Positions 52,658-61,375 are shown, numbered from the stretch's first letter. The stretch: DNA of 64,000 nt from CADCVQ01 sp038260305 (GCA_038260305.1 JBBSNY010000001.1:186001-250000); one strand, 5' to 3'. Notes: generated from the sequence alone by a model not told the origin. Numbers and translations: made by a program.

Positions 52658-53158
52658 ATGCGCGTCGTGAAGCTCTCCCGCCGGCACAACCGCAAGCCCA
52701 AGCGCGAGCGGCCTCCCGTGACGATCGACGTCGTCTCCGAGATCGAGATCCGCAGGCCTCGAGCCGCGGTTGCCGCGTTCGTGCTCGACCAGGACAACGC
52801 GCCGACCTGGCACGAGGAGATCGACAGCGTCGAGCTGGAGTCGCGGCGCTCACTCGAGGTCGGAGCGCGCTTCACGCTCGTTCGTGGTCTGCTCGGCAAG
52901 CGCCTGGACTACGAGTACGAGGTTCTCGAGCTCGTCGACGGCGAACTCCTGGTCGTGAGTACGGCCGATGGCCCGTTCGAGCTGCGGACGGCGTACACGT
53001 GGGCCGACGCCGTCGACGGCGCTACGACGATGACGCTGCGCAATCACGGCAACCCGGGCAGCTTCAGCCGCATGTCGGCACCGATCATCGGGCGAGCCAT
53101 GCAGCGCACCGACCGCAAGGACCTCCAGCGTCTGAAGCGCCTGCTCGAGGACGGCTGA
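52658..53158 (+). CDS. SRPBCC-family protein
   Basis: 166 residues. The first 20 residues are basic and may be an over-long N terminus. The fold then shows VTIDVVSEIEIRRPRAAVAA, TWHEEIDSVELESRRSLEVG, and the long C-terminal helix around MSAPIIGRAMQRTDRKDLQR. Ligand unknown. It is a second such protein in the window, with little similarity to the 36.8-kb one. Confidence 0.78.
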   Translation: MRVVKLSRRHNRKPKRERPPVTIDVVSEIEIRRPRAAVAAFVLDQDNAPTWHEEIDSVELESRRSLEVGARFTLVRGLLGKRLDYEYEVLELVDGELLVVSTADGPFELRTAYTWADAVDGATTMTLRNHGNPGSFSRMSAPIIGRAMQRTDRKDLQRLKRLLEDG

Positions 53159-53287
53159 CGTGGCGCGCATGCGGGTCTTGACGCCCATTTCGACGTCGAA
53201 CTGGACCTCGTCGCCTCGTACGACATGTCATGCGGGCTTGGGCGGGTGAGCATCGAGCCGCGGCGGCGCCAGCTCGATCGCCCGGTC

Positions 53288-53309
53288 AGTATCTGATTTA
53301 TCTGATACT
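53288..53309 (+). promoter_or_regulatory. AT-rich promoter and dyad ahead of the Phd/VapC pair
   Basis: AGTATC and GATACT form a 6-bp inverted repeat around TGATTTATCT. TATCTGAT occurs twice inside it. This 22-bp block is much more AT-rich than its surroundings, lies 10 bases before the antitoxin start and fits a -10 element covered by an antitoxin operator. Confidence 0.55.
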
Positions 53310-53318
53310 CTGCTGGGG

Positions 53319-53576
53319 GTGACACGCATGACTGCCACCGAGGCCGCGCGCAGCTTCTCCGATGTTCTGAACCGTGTCGCTTCGGGCGAGATCGTCGAGG
53401 TCACGCGCAGCGGTGCGCCGGTCGCGGTGATCGGGCCGCCGCGGGTGCGCCTGATCTCAGCACAGCGCTACCGGGCCTTGCTGGCGAGTGCTCCCGCTCC
53501 CGACGATGCCTTCTCATGTGAGCTTCGCGTTGCGCGCGAGAGCGTCGGTGCGCCGGGCGATCCGTGGCCCTCCTGA
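53319..53576 (+). CDS. Phd/YefM-type antitoxin
   Basis: 85 residues from a GTG, or 82 from the ATG three codons later. MTATEAARSFSDVLNRVASG, then EIVEVTRSGAPVAVIGP is the whole DNA-binding part of the Phd/YefM fold. The C terminus is a short acidic toxin-binding tail. It overlaps the toxin gene by 13 bp. Confidence 0.88.
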   Translation: MTRMTATEAARSFSDVLNRVASGEIVEVTRSGAPVAVIGPPRVRLISAQRYRALLASAPAPDDAFSCELRVARESVGAPGDPWPS

Positions 53577-53962
53577 TCGATACCGACGTGCTCGTTGACC
53601 TCGAGCGCGGCGCCACATCGCAGATCGAGCAGCTGCTAGGCGACGAGGATCGCGCGATCAGTGTCATCACGGTCAGCGAGCTACTGCACGGCGTCCACCG
53701 TGCCCGGGGAGCGATCCGGGCGCGCAGACTCGCGTTCGTCGAGCACATCCTCGCGGGCCTGGAGGCGATCCCGATCACCGACGCCGTCGCACGAGTCCAC
53801 GCCGACATCTGGGCTGATCTCAGTGAACGCGGCGAGCTGATCGGGGCGCACGATCTGTGGATCGCGGCATCCGCGCTCGCACATGGCCTCGGCGTCGCGA
53901 CACGTAACGGCGCGCATTTCGAACGCGTCGCAGGCCTGCGCGTCGTGACGCCAGAGGCGTAG
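53564..53962 (+). CDS. vapC: VapC-type PIN-domain toxin
   Basis: 132 residues from a GTG (ALLIDTDVLVDLERGATSQI). The acidic residues of the PIN site are in LIDTDVLVDLE, VSELLHGVHRAR, and LIGAHDLWIAASALAHGLG; the end GVATRNGAHFERVAGLRVV is standard. It cleaves RNA with Mg2+ if like its relatives. It is translationally coupled to the Phd-type antitoxin, an unusual but known antitoxin-toxin mix. Confidence 0.92.
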   Translation: MALLIDTDVLVDLERGATSQIEQLLGDEDRAISVITVSELLHGVHRARGAIRARRLAFVEHILAGLEAIPITDAVARVHADIWADLSERGELIGAHDLWIAASALAHGLGVATRNGAHFERVAGLRVVTPEA

Positions 53963-54097
53963 ACGCGGCCGCTGATGCCTCCACTGTCTCGCGACATCGC
54001 TGCGGGTCTACGCCGAGTCGCTGCGGTGACCGAGAAGGAAGCCAGCACAGTGCGCGGCTTCCACTGGCGACGGACTGACACAGCGCTGTGTCGTCGG

Positions 54098-54127
54098 TTG
54101 GCACCGACTTGCTCCGGCAGATATTCT
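54098..54127 (+). promoter_or_regulatory. sigma70-like promoter
   Basis: TTGGCA and TATTCT are separated by 18 bases. A GTG stands 9 bases after the -10, a spacing typical of leaderless messages. It would drive the broken small gene that follows. Confidence 0.4.
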
Positions 54128-54135
54128 GCCCGGCG

Positions 54136-54400
54136 TGGCATCGACGCAGCTGCAAACCATCACAATGTCGCTCCGCGCTCGTCTGGACGAGATCGATACG
54201 AGCTGCTCGCCGGTGAGCTCCGCTCGGAGGGCCTGACCTATCCGCAGATCGCGTCGCGCGTGCGGCGCCTGCGCCACCGAACGCCGCGTCGCCCGATCCT
54301 CGAGCCCCACGAGGTCCGGGCGATGTTCGAGGCCGCCGACCGCTTGGATCACGGTCCGCACGCCCGCGGGTGTCTTGGCTACCGTGGCCCGCACCCGATG
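54136..54400 (+). pseudogene. possible broken small gene, helix-turn-helix-like
   Basis: From the GTG the frame reads VASTQLQTITMSLRARLDEI and stops soon after. The next frame continues RYELLAGELRSEGLTYPQIA, which resembles a helix-turn-helix, and then HRTPRRPILEPHEVRAMFEA. A one-base shift near 54195 would join the two. It is not recognised; loss of function or an error are both possible. Confidence 0.3.
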
Positions 54401-54612
54401 AGCACCCCCAAAGCTGCGACCGGGTCCACATGCCGGCAGGAGCCTCGCCCTACGGCCGGTTTGCGACGCGGGTCGGACCCAGACGTCCCGACCGTCATTA
54501 GCGCGCGAGCCACGGTTTAGGCCATCGAGCGCGCCAATTCGCACGGTTTGAGCGCAAGAGCGTATAGCTTCGAAACATCGAAAGATAGCCATTTCCAGCA
54601 GTATTCTCGTCA

Positions 54613-54684
54613 TGGGCGCGGCGGGTTTCGAACCTGCGACCTCTCGCGTGTGAAGCGAGCGCTCTCCCACTGAGCTACGCGCCC
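54613..54684 (-). tRNA. tRNA-Val (CAC)
   Basis: A 72-base tRNA. GGGCGCG pairs with CGCGCCC, discriminator A. The anticodon arm is CTCGC-TTCACAC-GCGAG with anticodon CAC, which reads GUG. T loop TTCGAAA. No CCA encoded. The 3' side faces an AT-rich accessory zone with a toxin-antitoxin module. Confidence 0.95.
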
Positions 54685-54769
54685 TGGGCGCCGGCGGCGA
54701 AGCTGCCTGCGACCCGCCGATCATAGCCGGGGGCGCCCAAACGCCATCCGGAGCATCTACGCTGCCGAC

Positions 54770-56812
54770 ATGAGCGATATGCCTCGTGGGACACTGCTCG
54801 GGCCGGGCGACGAGATCGACGGCTTCGTGATCGAGGCGGTCGCCGGTCGCGGCGGGATGGGGGTCGTCTACCGCGCGCGCCAGCAGCGGCCCGACCGGGT
54901 CGTGGCGCTCAAGGTCATCGCTCCTGAGGCGGCCGACGACCCGGCGTTTCGCACGCGCTTCGAGCTCGAGTCGAGCATCGCCGCGCAGATCGAGCACCCC
55001 AACGTCATCCCGGTCTACGCGATCGGCGAGGCGCGGGGGATCCTCTACATCGCGATGCGCTTCGTCGAGGGGACGGACCTGCGCAGCCTGCTCGCCGCCG
55101 AGGGCACCCTGCCGCCGGCTCGAGCCGCGGCGATCGTCGACGGCGCCGGCCGCGCGCTCGATGCCGCGCACGCGCACGGGCTCGTGCACCGCGACGTCAA
55201 GCCGGCGAACATCCTGCTCGCGGCGGTCGGCGGGCACGACCACGTGTACCTCACCGACTTCGGCCTCTCGCGACACATCCAGAGCACCTCGGGACCGACG
55301 CGGACCGGTGCCTTCCTCGGCACAATCGACTATGTCGCGCCGGAGCAGGCGCGCGGCGAGCGCGTTGACGCCCGCGCCGACATCTACTCGCTCGGGTGCG
55401 TCCTCTTCACAGCCCTCACCGGGAGCGTCCCGTTCGACGCCGACAGCGACCTTGCCAAGCTCTACGCGCGCGATCGCAGCCCGGCACCCTCGGTACTCGA
55501 GCGCGCCCCGGACCTGCCGCCGGCCATCGACGCCGTCGTCGCGCGTGCGATGGCGAAGACCCCGCGTGAGCGCTACCGCTCCGCGGGCGACCTCGGACGC
55601 GCCGCCCTGGCCGCGGCGGCGGGCGCCACGCTCCCGCTCACGGAGCGAACCGTCGCCGAAGGGGCGGCGGCCGCCGACAGCGAACCGCCTGCGGCGCCGG
55701 CCGCCGCTGCGCCTGCGTCGGACGACCCCAGGATCACGACGAGCCTTGACCGCGACGCCACGCCCGCGGCGCAAGATGGACCTCATCGGCACGCGCGTCG
55801 GCCCACTGGGGCACCCGCCGCCCCGGCCCGGGCGCCCGCGGACGAAGCCACGACGGCAGAGGGCGCGACGCCCGCGCCCGCAGCCACGACGGCCGAGGGC
55901 GCCACGCGCGCGGACGAGGCCAGCACGGCCGAGGGCGCGACGCGCGCGGACGAACCCACGACGGCCAAGGGCGCGAGGCGCGCAGGCGAGGCCACGACGG
56001 CGGAGGGCGCCACGAGGGCGCAGGGCGACGCGAGCGCGTACGGCGAGACGACGGTCGAGCCCCCGGACCGGCGCCCGCGGACACAGGATGGCGCAGGTCG
56101 TGGATCCTCCGACACGCCACCCGCCCCGCGGGCTCGCGCCGCAAGGCGCCGCGGCCGTCTCGCGCTTGCCGCGGGCGTCCTCGTCGCCGCGGCCGGCGCA
56201 GGTGCGATCGCGCTGTCCGGCGGAGGCGACGACGGCGGTGCCACCGCCGACACGACCACACCCACCACCGCAACGTCCGCCGCCGCCGACTCCGCGGCCG
56301 CGATCCCCGACGGCAACGCCACCGCGAACCCGTCCTTCGAGGACGATCTCTCGGGCTGGGATCACTTCAACAGCGACCTGACGCGCATCGCCGACTCCCA
56401 CGCCCCCGACGGGAAGTACGTCGCGCGCGTGGCGCTCACGGGCTCGGAGACCGAGTACGCGATCGACGACACTCCCGACAGCGTGCAATCGTCGACGAAG
56501 GGCAGCACGTACAACGCGGTCGCCTGGGTACGCGCGGCCGATCACACGGTCGGTGAGCCGGTCTGCATCTCGATTCGCGAGCGTTCCGCCGACGGCGATG
56601 CGGCAGGCATCGCCACCACGCAGGTGATGACGAAATCGGACACCTACGTACCGGTCCGCGCCAGCCTCGTCGCGACGACGGACGGCAGCCGTATCGACGT
56701 GCACGTCCTGCGCCAAGGCTCCGGCGTGCAGCCCGGCGAGGCCTTCCTCGTCGACGCGATCTCGCTGACCGAGGGTCCCGCGCAGGAGCCCTCCCCCGAT
56801 TGCGAGCTCTGA
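54770..56812 (+). CDS. membrane Ser/Thr protein kinase with extracellular jelly-roll-like domain
   Basis: 680 residues. The kinase domain (about 17-280) has the Gly loop AGRGGMGVVYRA, Lys in VVALKVI, HRDVKPANILL, DFGLSRH, and the APE-like YVAPEQARGE. A 12-residue tandem repeat (DEATTAEGATRA) forms part of the linker. One membrane helix (RGRLALAAGVLVAAAGAGA) is followed by an outside domain starting NPSFEDDLSGWDHFNSDLTR, like carbohydrate-binding CBM4/9 jelly rolls. It is a signal-responsive kinase; the ligand may be a glycan (inference). It follows tRNA-Val in divergent orientation. Confidence 0.9.
   Translation: MSDMPRGTLLGPGDEIDGFVIEAVAGRGGMGVVYRARQQRPDRVVALKVIAPEAADDPAFRTRFELESSIAAQIEHPNVIPVYAIGEARGILYIAMRFVEGTDLRSLLAAEGTLPPARAAAIVDGAGRALDAAHAHGLVHRDVKPANILLAAVGGHDHVYLTDFGLSRHIQSTSGPTRTGAFLGTIDYVAPEQARGERVDARADIYSLGCVLFTALTGSVPFDADSDLAKLYARDRSPAPSVLERAPDLPPAIDAVVARAMAKTPRERYRSAGDLGRAALAAAAGATLPLTERTVAEGAAAADSEPPAAPAAAAPASDDPRITTSLDRDATPAAQDGPHRHARRPTGAPAAPARAPADEATTAEGATPAPAATTAEGATRADEASTAEGATRADEPTTAKGARRAGEATTAEGATRAQGDASAYGETTVEPPDRRPRTQDGAGRGSSDTPPAPRARAARRRGRLALAAGVLVAAAGAGAIALSGGGDDGGATADTTTPTTATSAAADSAAAIPDGNATANPSFEDDLSGWDHFNSDLTRIADSHAPDGKYVARVALTGSETEYAIDDTPDSVQSSTKGSTYNAVAWVRAADHTVGEPVCISIRERSADGDAAGIATTQVMTKSDTYVPVRASLVATTDGSRIDVHVLRQGSGVQPGEAFLVDAISLTEGPAQEPSPDCEL
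55841..56020 (+). repeat. 36-bp tandem repeat, five units
   Basis: Five 36-bp units encode the 12-residue pattern (D/P/G)-(E/A)-A/P-(T/S)-T-A-(E/K)-G-A-(T/R)-(R/P)-A in the kinase linker. The DNA units differ at several bases, so this is an old, in-frame expansion that likely sets the length of the juxtamembrane linker. Confidence 0.85.
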
Positions 56813-56836
56813 CCGGCCGTCCCGCCGGGTCAAGCG

Positions 56837-57031
56837 ATGCCGCGCACGGTCAAGGAGCCACGCCGCGTCGACGGGCCGCGCACCGACGGTGAGGAGATCT
56901 GCCACATCGTGACGGAGGAGGACCCCGACACGGCGCTCTGTGGCAAGGACGTCACCGGCTGGCCGTGGAACCCGCCGTGGCCCTACTGCGTCGTCTGCGT
57001 CGACCTCATGCACGGCGGCGCCGGGGGCTGA
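56837..57031 (+). CDS. small Cys/His protein of unknown function
   Basis: 64 residues. EEICHIVTEEDPDTALCGKD, then WPWNPPWPYCVVCVDLMHGG hold Cys and His in a C-x-H...C...C-x2-C arrangement that could bind zinc. It is a small actinobacterial type with unknown role. It starts 25 bp after the kinase, so it may be in its operon. Confidence 0.7.
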   Translation: MPRTVKEPRRVDGPRTDGEEICHIVTEEDPDTALCGKDVTGWPWNPPWPYCVVCVDLMHGGAGG

Positions 57032-57053
57032 GCCCCGGCGCACCGCACAGCCG

Positions 57054-58076
57054 CTACTCCTCCAGGCCCTTGCCGCGCCGCGCCGCGCGCTGCGCCCGCG
57101 AGTACTTGCGCCCGAGCTGCTCGCGATCGCTCGCTGCCTGGCGGCGATCCTCGAGCCACTTCTGCTCGCGCTCGAGCTTCTGCCAGGCTTCTACGCGCTC
57201 GGCATCCGCCCCGTCGCGGACCGCGCAGCCCGGCTCGTTGCCGTGACCGCAGTCGGTGAAGCGGCACTCGAGCGCCAGCGCCTCGATGTCGGCGAACGCG
57301 CCGCCCGTGCCATCCCACAGGCCGGCCTCGCGGATCCCCGGCGTGTCAATCAGCAGAGCGCCGCCGGGCAGCATCATGAGCTCGCGCGTCACCGTCGTGT
57401 GGCGCCCGCGCCCGTCGCTCTCGCGCACGGCGCCGACCTCCTGGCGCTCGACGCCGAGCAGGGCGTTGACGAGCGTCGACTTGCCCGCGCCCGACGGGCC
57501 GAGCAGGACCGTCGTCGCTTCGGGCTCAAGCAGCGACGCGACCATCGTGATCGACGCCTCGTCGTGGACGCTGACCGCGAGAGCGTTCGCGACGCCGAGC
57601 CGGCGTCCGACGTCGCGCGCCACATCCGTGGCCAACGGGTCGAGATCTGCCTTCGTCAGCGCGAGCGCTGCCGGCACCCCGCCCGCCAGCGCGAGCGCGA
57701 CGAGCCGCTCGGCGCGCCGGACCTCCGGCTCGGGCAACGGCTCGACGACGAGCACGAGGTCGACGTTGGCCGCCAGCACCTGCGAGGCGAACGAGGCGCC
57801 CGCGGCGCGGCGGATCACCGTTCCGTGGCGCGGCAGCACGGCCGCGATCGCGCCGCTTGCGTCCAGCGCGACCCAGTCGCCGGTCGTCGGCGAGTCGCTA
57901 TGGCGCAGCCGCCCGCGCGCGGGCACGAGCTGCGGCGGCCCGCTCAATCCGGCGACGAGCCAGCGAGCGCGATGTTGTGCGAGCACGCGGCCGGCCGTGA
58001 AACTTCGATCGCCGAGCTGCTCGAGCTCGGCTTCGAGATCCGGTCGCCGGCCGAGGCCGGCGGGAATGACCTGCAT
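57054..58076 (-). CDS. rsgA: ribosome small subunit-dependent GTPase A
   Basis: 340 residues. The permuted GTPase order is clear: TKAD in ALALTKADLDP (G4) first, then G1 LLGPSGAGKSTLVNALLG, then G3 DTPGIREAGLW. The zinc end is ECRFTDCGHGNEPGCAVRDG with the Cys/His ligands. RsgA helps mature the 30S subunit. The N-terminal OB part is present. The frame continues upstream to an amber stop with coding-like sequence; the ATG at 58076 is the first possible start after it. Confidence 0.95.
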   Translation of the reverse strand: MQVIPAGLGRRPDLEAELEQLGDRSFTAGRVLAQHRARWLVAGLSGPPQLVPARGRLRHSDSPTTGDWVALDASGAIAAVLPRHGTVIRRAAGASFASQVLAANVDLVLVVEPLPEPEVRRAERLVALALAGGVPAALALTKADLDPLATDVARDVGRRLGVANALAVSVHDEASITMVASLLEPEATTVLLGPSGAGKSTLVNALLGVERQEVGAVRESDGRGRHTTVTRELMMLPGGALLIDTPGIREAGLWDGTGGAFADIEALALECRFTDCGHGNEPGCAVRDGADAERVEAWQKLEREQKWLEDRRQAASDREQLGRKYSRAQRAARRGKGLEE

Positions 58077-58263
58077 CAGTGCGAAGTCCTCCAGAACGTC
58101 GTCGAGGGCACGGTCGCGATGGCGGCGTGCGGGCGTGGGCCCGACGCCGACCTAGGCAGTCGTGGCGCTGACGACGAGCGGGTGGAGGAGGCTTGTCATA
58201 CGACGTTCACTGTAGGCGCTGACGCGCACTTGCGCAAACCACCGAATTCGCTGCAATCGCCGC
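58077..58263. other. 187-bp region upstream of rsgA
   Basis: On the minus strand a sigma70-like promoter, TTGCGC-N17-TACAGT, lies near 58.21-58.24 kb. Just below it a 15-codon frame (MTSLLHPLVVSATTA) ends in TAG and is in frame with rsgA. It might be a leader peptide or the remains of a longer N terminus. Confidence 0.4.
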
Positions 58264-59196
58264 TCAACCGACGCGGCGGGTGATGCGTCCGCCCGCGTCG
58301 GCTTGGAAGTGCGTGCCGTCGCGCATGAACACCGACCACGTCAGCGCGCTGCCGAGCTGCAGCAGCACGACGTAGTCGACCTGGCTCGCCGGTCGGTGCA
58401 GGCGCTCGGCGGCGCCGCGAACGAGCCGCTCGGGCGCGGCCGGTGTGACGCGCGCGAACGCGATCGTGTCGAGCCCGCCGAAGCCGGGTCCGCTCGTGCC
58501 GAAGTCGCTGAGCTTGCCGTCGGAGCGCAGCTGGACGGAGCGCAGCCGGCCGCCGCGGGTCAGGAGCTGCGCGTCGACGCGCTCGGGCCGGATCGAGAGC
58601 GTCCGCAGCCGTCCGAGGCCGCTGCGGCCCAAGCGCCGCAGGGCGGGGGCGAGGTTGCGCCGCGTCAGCAGCGAGCTCGCGTTCAGGCCGCGCGGCGTCA
58701 CGTTGGTGCGGGCAGCGGGCGGCGGCGCGGCGTTGGGGCGGGTGGGCTCGCTGCCGGGCTCGGGTGCGGCCTGGTCGGGCGCGCCCAGCCGCACGACGGT
58801 CGTCTTCTCGGACCCGGAGCCTCCCGAGAACGAGACCAGCCCGACCCCGCCGACGACGACGAGCAGCACCGCCACCAGGACGACGGACCTGACGACGCCG
58901 CGTGCGATGCGGGCGACCTGCTGTGGCTCGATCGTCGTCGTCCGCGTCTGGACGTGGTCGGCCTTGCGCAGCGGCTTCGGTTCCGGGGAGGACACTCGAG
59001 CGGTGCGCTTCGCCGGGTCCGCCGAAGCGGGCTGCTCGCTCGCTGCCCCGGCCCGCGCCCATGTCGCCGCCTCGGCCGCCACCGCCTCGGCCGCCACCGC
59101 CTCGGCGGCCGCGGACTCGGTGCCGTTGCTCGGCCGCCCGAGGAACTCGAGTGGGTTCTCGTCCGGAAGCCGTCCGAAGGGGTCGCGCTCGGCCAT
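58264..59196 (-). CDS. single-span membrane protein of unknown function
   Basis: 310 residues starting MAERDPFGRLPDENPLEFLG. An Ala/Glu-rich inside part contains a GRPSNGTES-like stretch, then one membrane helix (VVRSVVLVAVLLVVVGGVGL). The outside part has Pro/Ala-rich sequence and a compact end (FGGLDTIAFARVTPAAPERL, then VDYVVLLQLGSALTWSVFMR) which I know from several actinobacterial unknowns. It is not recognised further. Confidence 0.7.
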   Translation of the reverse strand: MAERDPFGRLPDENPLEFLGRPSNGTESAAAEAVAAEAVAAEAATWARAGAASEQPASADPAKRTARVSSPEPKPLRKADHVQTRTTTIEPQQVARIARGVVRSVVLVAVLLVVVGGVGLVSFSGGSGSEKTTVVRLGAPDQAAPEPGSEPTRPNAAPPPAARTNVTPRGLNASSLLTRRNLAPALRRLGRSGLGRLRTLSIRPERVDAQLLTRGGRLRSVQLRSDGKLSDFGTSGPGFGGLDTIAFARVTPAAPERLVRGAAERLHRPASQVDYVVLLQLGSALTWSVFMRDGTHFQADAGGRITRRVG

Positions 59197-59300
59197 CGGC
59201 CCATCCCACCACGCGACGCCGCGCCGGTCAACGTGTCCGTGCGCCGTCCCACAGAGCCGAGCGAACCTCGGTGCTCGGCTCGCGTTGCCTGGATCTGTGG

Positions 59301-60743
59301 CTACGCGGGCGTCAGCTCCGCCACCGCCACCCCCGGCTCGGCGATCGGCGCCACCGGAGCACGGCGGGCGGCGAGCCCCGGCACGAACAGCGCGATCACG
59401 GCACCGACGGCGAGCACGACGGCGGCCACCGGCAGCGCCGCGACGACGCCGTCGCTGAACGCCTGCGGCGAGGCGTACGAGCCGTTCGCGCTGAAGACGG
59501 ACGCGAGCACCGCCACACCCATGACCCCGCCGAGCTCGCGGATCGCGTTCGTCGCGCCGGACGCCTGACCGGCCTCCCGCGGGCGGACGCTCGATAGGAC
59601 CGCGTTCGCGGACGGCGCGAAGACGAGCGCCATGCCGGTGCCGGCGATGATGAACGGGCCGACGAGGCTCGAGTAGGCGACCTCCGGCGAGCAGACGACC
59701 GCCAGCCAGGCCATCGCGACCGCCTGCAGCGCGAGGCCGGCCACCATCAGCGGCCGCGATCCGATGCGATCGCTGAGCAGGCCGGCGATCGGAGCGACGA
59801 GCATCGGCATCCCCGTCCACGGCAGCGTCCGCAGGCCGGCTTCGAACGGGCCGTAGCCCTGCGCCGTCTGGAAGAACTGCGACAGCAGGAAGATCGCGCC
59901 GAAGACGCCGAAGAACATCGCGAACGAGACGCCGTTTGAGGCAGCGAAGCCGCGCGAGCGAAAGAAGCGCATCGGCAGCATCGGCGCCGGGGCGCGCAGC
60001 TCCCACGCGATGAAGGCGAGCATCAGCGCGCCGCCGCCGATGATCGAGACGAGCACGGTCATCGAGGTCCAGCCGAGCGCGGTCGCCCGCACGATGCCGA
60101 ACGTCAGGCCGAACAGGCCGGCGCCGGCGAGACCGAGGCCGGGCATGTCGAGCTTGTCGGCCGGGCCGTAGGACTCGGTCAGCCGGCGCCACGCGAGCGG
60201 CACGAGCACGAGCCCGATCGGCACGTTCAGCCAGAAGATCCAATGCCAGGCGATGCCCTCGACGACTGCGCCGCCGACGAACGGGCCGAGCGCGACCCCG
60301 AGGCCGCTGACGCCGGCCCAGATGCCGAGCGCCATGCCGCGCTTCTCGGCCGGCACCGCCTCGGACAGGAGCGTCAGCGTCAGCGGCAGGACGATCGCCG
60401 CGCCGAGACCCTGCACGGCACGAGCGGCGATCAGCGCCTCGATGCTCGGCGACAGTGCCGCGAGCGCGCTGGCGGCGGTGAAGATCGACAGGCCGATGAC
60501 GAACATCCGCTTGCGGCCGAAGCGGTCGCCGAGTGCGGCGCCGGTGATCAGCAGGACCGCGAAGGCGAGCGTGTAGGCGTTGACCGTCCACTCGAGCGAC
60601 TCGATCGATCCACCGAGGTCGACGCGGATCGACGGCAGCGCGACGCCGACGACGAGGGTGTCGAGCGCGGTCATGAAGAGGGCGATCGAGACGATCGCGA
60701 GGGTCCAGCCGGTCCGTGGCTTGTCGGTCGTCGGGCGGGGCAT
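59301..60743 (-). CDS. EmrB/QacA-type MFS exporter (DHA2)
   Basis: 480 residues from the ATG at 60743, chosen for the AAGGGA site 8 bases upstream; a GTG at 60776 is also in frame but lies in the operator. It has 14 helices as in DHA2: the first helix LFMTALDTLVVGVALPSIRV, the loop GAALGDRFGRKRMFVIGLSI, and GPFVGGAVVEGIAWHWIFWL. Probably a proton-driven drug exporter. A TetR gene lies just upstream in the same direction, so they form an operon. Substrate unknown. Confidence 0.93.
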   Translation of the reverse strand: MPRPTTDKPRTGWTLAIVSIALFMTALDTLVVGVALPSIRVDLGGSIESLEWTVNAYTLAFAVLLITGAALGDRFGRKRMFVIGLSIFTAASALAALSPSIEALIAARAVQGLGAAIVLPLTLTLLSEAVPAEKRGMALGIWAGVSGLGVALGPFVGGAVVEGIAWHWIFWLNVPIGLVLVPLAWRRLTESYGPADKLDMPGLGLAGAGLFGLTFGIVRATALGWTSMTVLVSIIGGGALMLAFIAWELRAPAPMLPMRFFRSRGFAASNGVSFAMFFGVFGAIFLLSQFFQTAQGYGPFEAGLRTLPWTGMPMLVAPIAGLLSDRIGSRPLMVAGLALQAVAMAWLAVVCSPEVAYSSLVGPFIIAGTGMALVFAPSANAVLSSVRPREAGQASGATNAIRELGGVMGVAVLASVFSANGSYASPQAFSDGVVAALPVAAVVLAVGAVIALFVPGLAARRAPVAPIAEPGVAVAELTPA

Positions 60744-60761
60744 GGCGCGGTCCCTTGTCAT

Positions 60762-60782
60762 AGTGTGATCAGTCACTCACTT
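60762..60782 (-). promoter_or_regulatory. operator-like site ahead of the MFS exporter
   Basis: On the minus strand AAGTGAGTGACTGATCACAC shares the half AGTGAGTGA with the palindrome ahead of the TetR gene. The inner GTGA-N4-TCAC is an inverted repeat. It lies 20 bp before the exporter ATG and just after the TetR stop, so TetR could also act here. Confidence 0.45.
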
Positions 60783-60802
60783 ACAGGTCAAAAAAGAGAG
60801 GC

Positions 60803-61375
60803 TTAGCTGCAATCGATCATCTTCGGCCCGAGCAGCACCTTCGCCCAGTGCGCGTCGACGTCGGAGGCGCCGATTGCCGCGAGGACGTTGAGCAACATCC
60901 CGTGGGCAAAGAACAGACGGACCTGCTCGGCGTCGGCGCCGGTCTCGCGCTCGACGAGCTCGACGAGCCGCGCGAAGCAGTCGCGCATCTGCTCGCGGAT
61001 CGCGGGGTCGTCGCAGGCGGCGTGCGAGTGCATCTGGACGAGCAGCAGGTTGCGGTCGCCGAGCAGGCCGATGTAGGCGGCGCCCATCGCGGACATGACG
61101 TCCTCGCCGGCGGCCTTCGCCTCGCGGGCGGCCTCGACGAACGTCTCGTAGATGCGCTCGTTGCAGCGCTGTGTCAGCGCCGTGAAGAGCTCGGACTTCG
61201 TCGGGAAGAGGCGGAAGAGGTAGGCCTGTGAGATGCCCGCGGCCCTCGCGATCTCGATCGTCGGCGTGCCGTGCAGTCCGCGCGCGGCGAACACGCGCTC
61301 GGCCGCGACGAGGATCTCCTCGCGCCGCTCGTCGGCGGTGGAAAGGGTGCGGGTTGTCGTCGTCGGGGTGGCCAT
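60803..61375 (-). CDS. TetR-family transcriptional regulator
   Basis: 190 residues from the ATG at 61375, as an earlier GTG lies inside the operator. The DNA-binding part is complete: RREEILVAAERVFAARGLHG, TPTIEIARAAGISQAYLFRL, and FPTKSELFTALTQRCNERIY. The ligand part is helical with a Cys/His spot (MHSHAACDDPA) that might meet the inducer. It likely represses itself and the exporter through the AGTGAGTGA sites. Inducer unknown. Confidence 0.93.
   Translation of the reverse strand: MATPTTTTRTLSTADERREEILVAAERVFAARGLHGTPTIEIARAAGISQAYLFRLFPTKSELFTALTQRCNERIYETFVEAAREAKAAGEDVMSAMGAAYIGLLGDRNLLLVQMHSHAACDDPAIREQMRDCFARLVELVERETGADAEQVRLFFAHGMLLNVLAAIGASDVDAHWAKVLLGPKMIDCS

Larger units (their letters stand above)
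53963..54612. other. 650-bp accessory gap next to tRNA-Val
   Basis: No intact gene is convincing. It holds a probable broken small gene (54136 onward) and an AT-rich stretch of about 90 bases just beyond the 3' end of tRNA-Val. Together with the toxin-antitoxin pair this looks like a small insertion zone. Confidence 0.5.

Noticed and set aside
53975..54520. 181-codon plus-strand frame
   Set aside because: Most of it has no coding character; only its middle third resembles the second piece of a broken small gene.
54008..57043. Open frame of 1011 codons on the minus strand
   Set aside because: It lies antisense to tRNA-Val and the Ser/Thr kinase and has no domain signal; it is a shadow of the kinase.
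58264..60591. One 775-codon minus-strand frame joining two genes
   Set aside because: Its 3' part is the 310-residue membrane protein, but its 5' part is a shadow of the MFS exporter. The true start is at 59196.
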